Positions 63,986-64,000 of a stretch of DNA of 64,000 bases are shown one piece after another. Location: NCBI GenBank assembly GCA_965153355.1, contig OZ231127.1, forward strand, positions 22,692,001 to 22,756,000. The letters run 5' to 3'. The stretch is from Flaccisagitta enflata. Taxonomy: Eukaryota; Chaetognatha; Sagittoidea; Aphragmophora. The translations under genes were made by a program, and so were the position numbers. How positions within the stretch are numbered: position 1 is the first letter of the stretch; every line of letters starts with the position of its first letter. Below the pieces are notes generated by a model. It did no database searches. It saw nothing but the letters and a program-made list of their open reading frames with translations, and had not been told where the DNA came from.

Positions 63986-64000
63986 AACCGAAAAATTTTG

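Overview
The window reads as nuclear DNA of an animal, most likely a marine invertebrate; I cannot name the species. The reasons are a fibrinogen C-terminal (FReD) domain split by a phase-correct GT-AG intron, non-LTR retrotransposon fragments, several classes of cut-and-paste element, and a very high density of dinucleotide, trinucleotide and tetranucleotide microsatellites. There is no operon structure, and I saw no convincing tRNA, rRNA or CRISPR.

Layout. 1-8.3 kb: a TATTG-rich foldback, GGCCTGA-type elements (called family B here), CA microsatellites, and a composite region crowded with ends of a second repeat family (family H). 8.26-12.0 kb: a duplicated block (A) whose sister (B) lies at 58.85-61.5 kb; each copy has insertions the other lacks. 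12.96-16.0 kb: a glutamine-rich, repeatedly frame-shifted coding region whose tail looks gag-like. 16.3-16.7 kb: a LINE reverse-transcriptase fragment. 16.87-26.27 kb: one gene, consisting of at least four copies of a 72-bp Thr/Ser-rich exon (one shortened to 57 bp) followed by two exons of a fibrinogen-related domain. 26-36 kb: repeats. 36.17-39.63 kb: a TTAA-flanked DNA transposon whose coding region is split by a TA-flanked MITE. 40-58 kb: repeats, a 65-70-bp satellite, a LINE 3' end, a near-perfect 618-bp foldback, and two inverted copies of a 135-bp conserved core. 61.5-64 kb: more family H copies and sequence I cannot assign.

The unifying feature is family H: more than 20 copies or ends. 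One terminus is AACAAGGCC followed by a subterminal motif. The other is a short hairpin followed by a run of A (TTTTTAG plus hairpin on the other strand), next to a GTCC/GTCG/GTTG tetranucleotide microsatellite. A minisatellite of variable type and length lies between. The hairpin stems covary between copies, and the subterminal motif at the far end follows the same variant. One copy sits in a duplicated host segment and shows insertion in an oligo-T tract without target duplication. This is the architecture known for Helentron-associated elements (HINE/DINE-1 and mollusc pearl elements). Family B has comparable parts with different sequence.

The only host-gene candidate with convincing protein homology is the fibrinogen-related gene. 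Its linker exons and FReD exons have matching splice phases, so the number of Thr-rich linkers could vary by alternative splicing. All coordinates and similarities were read by eye; no alignment or search was run.
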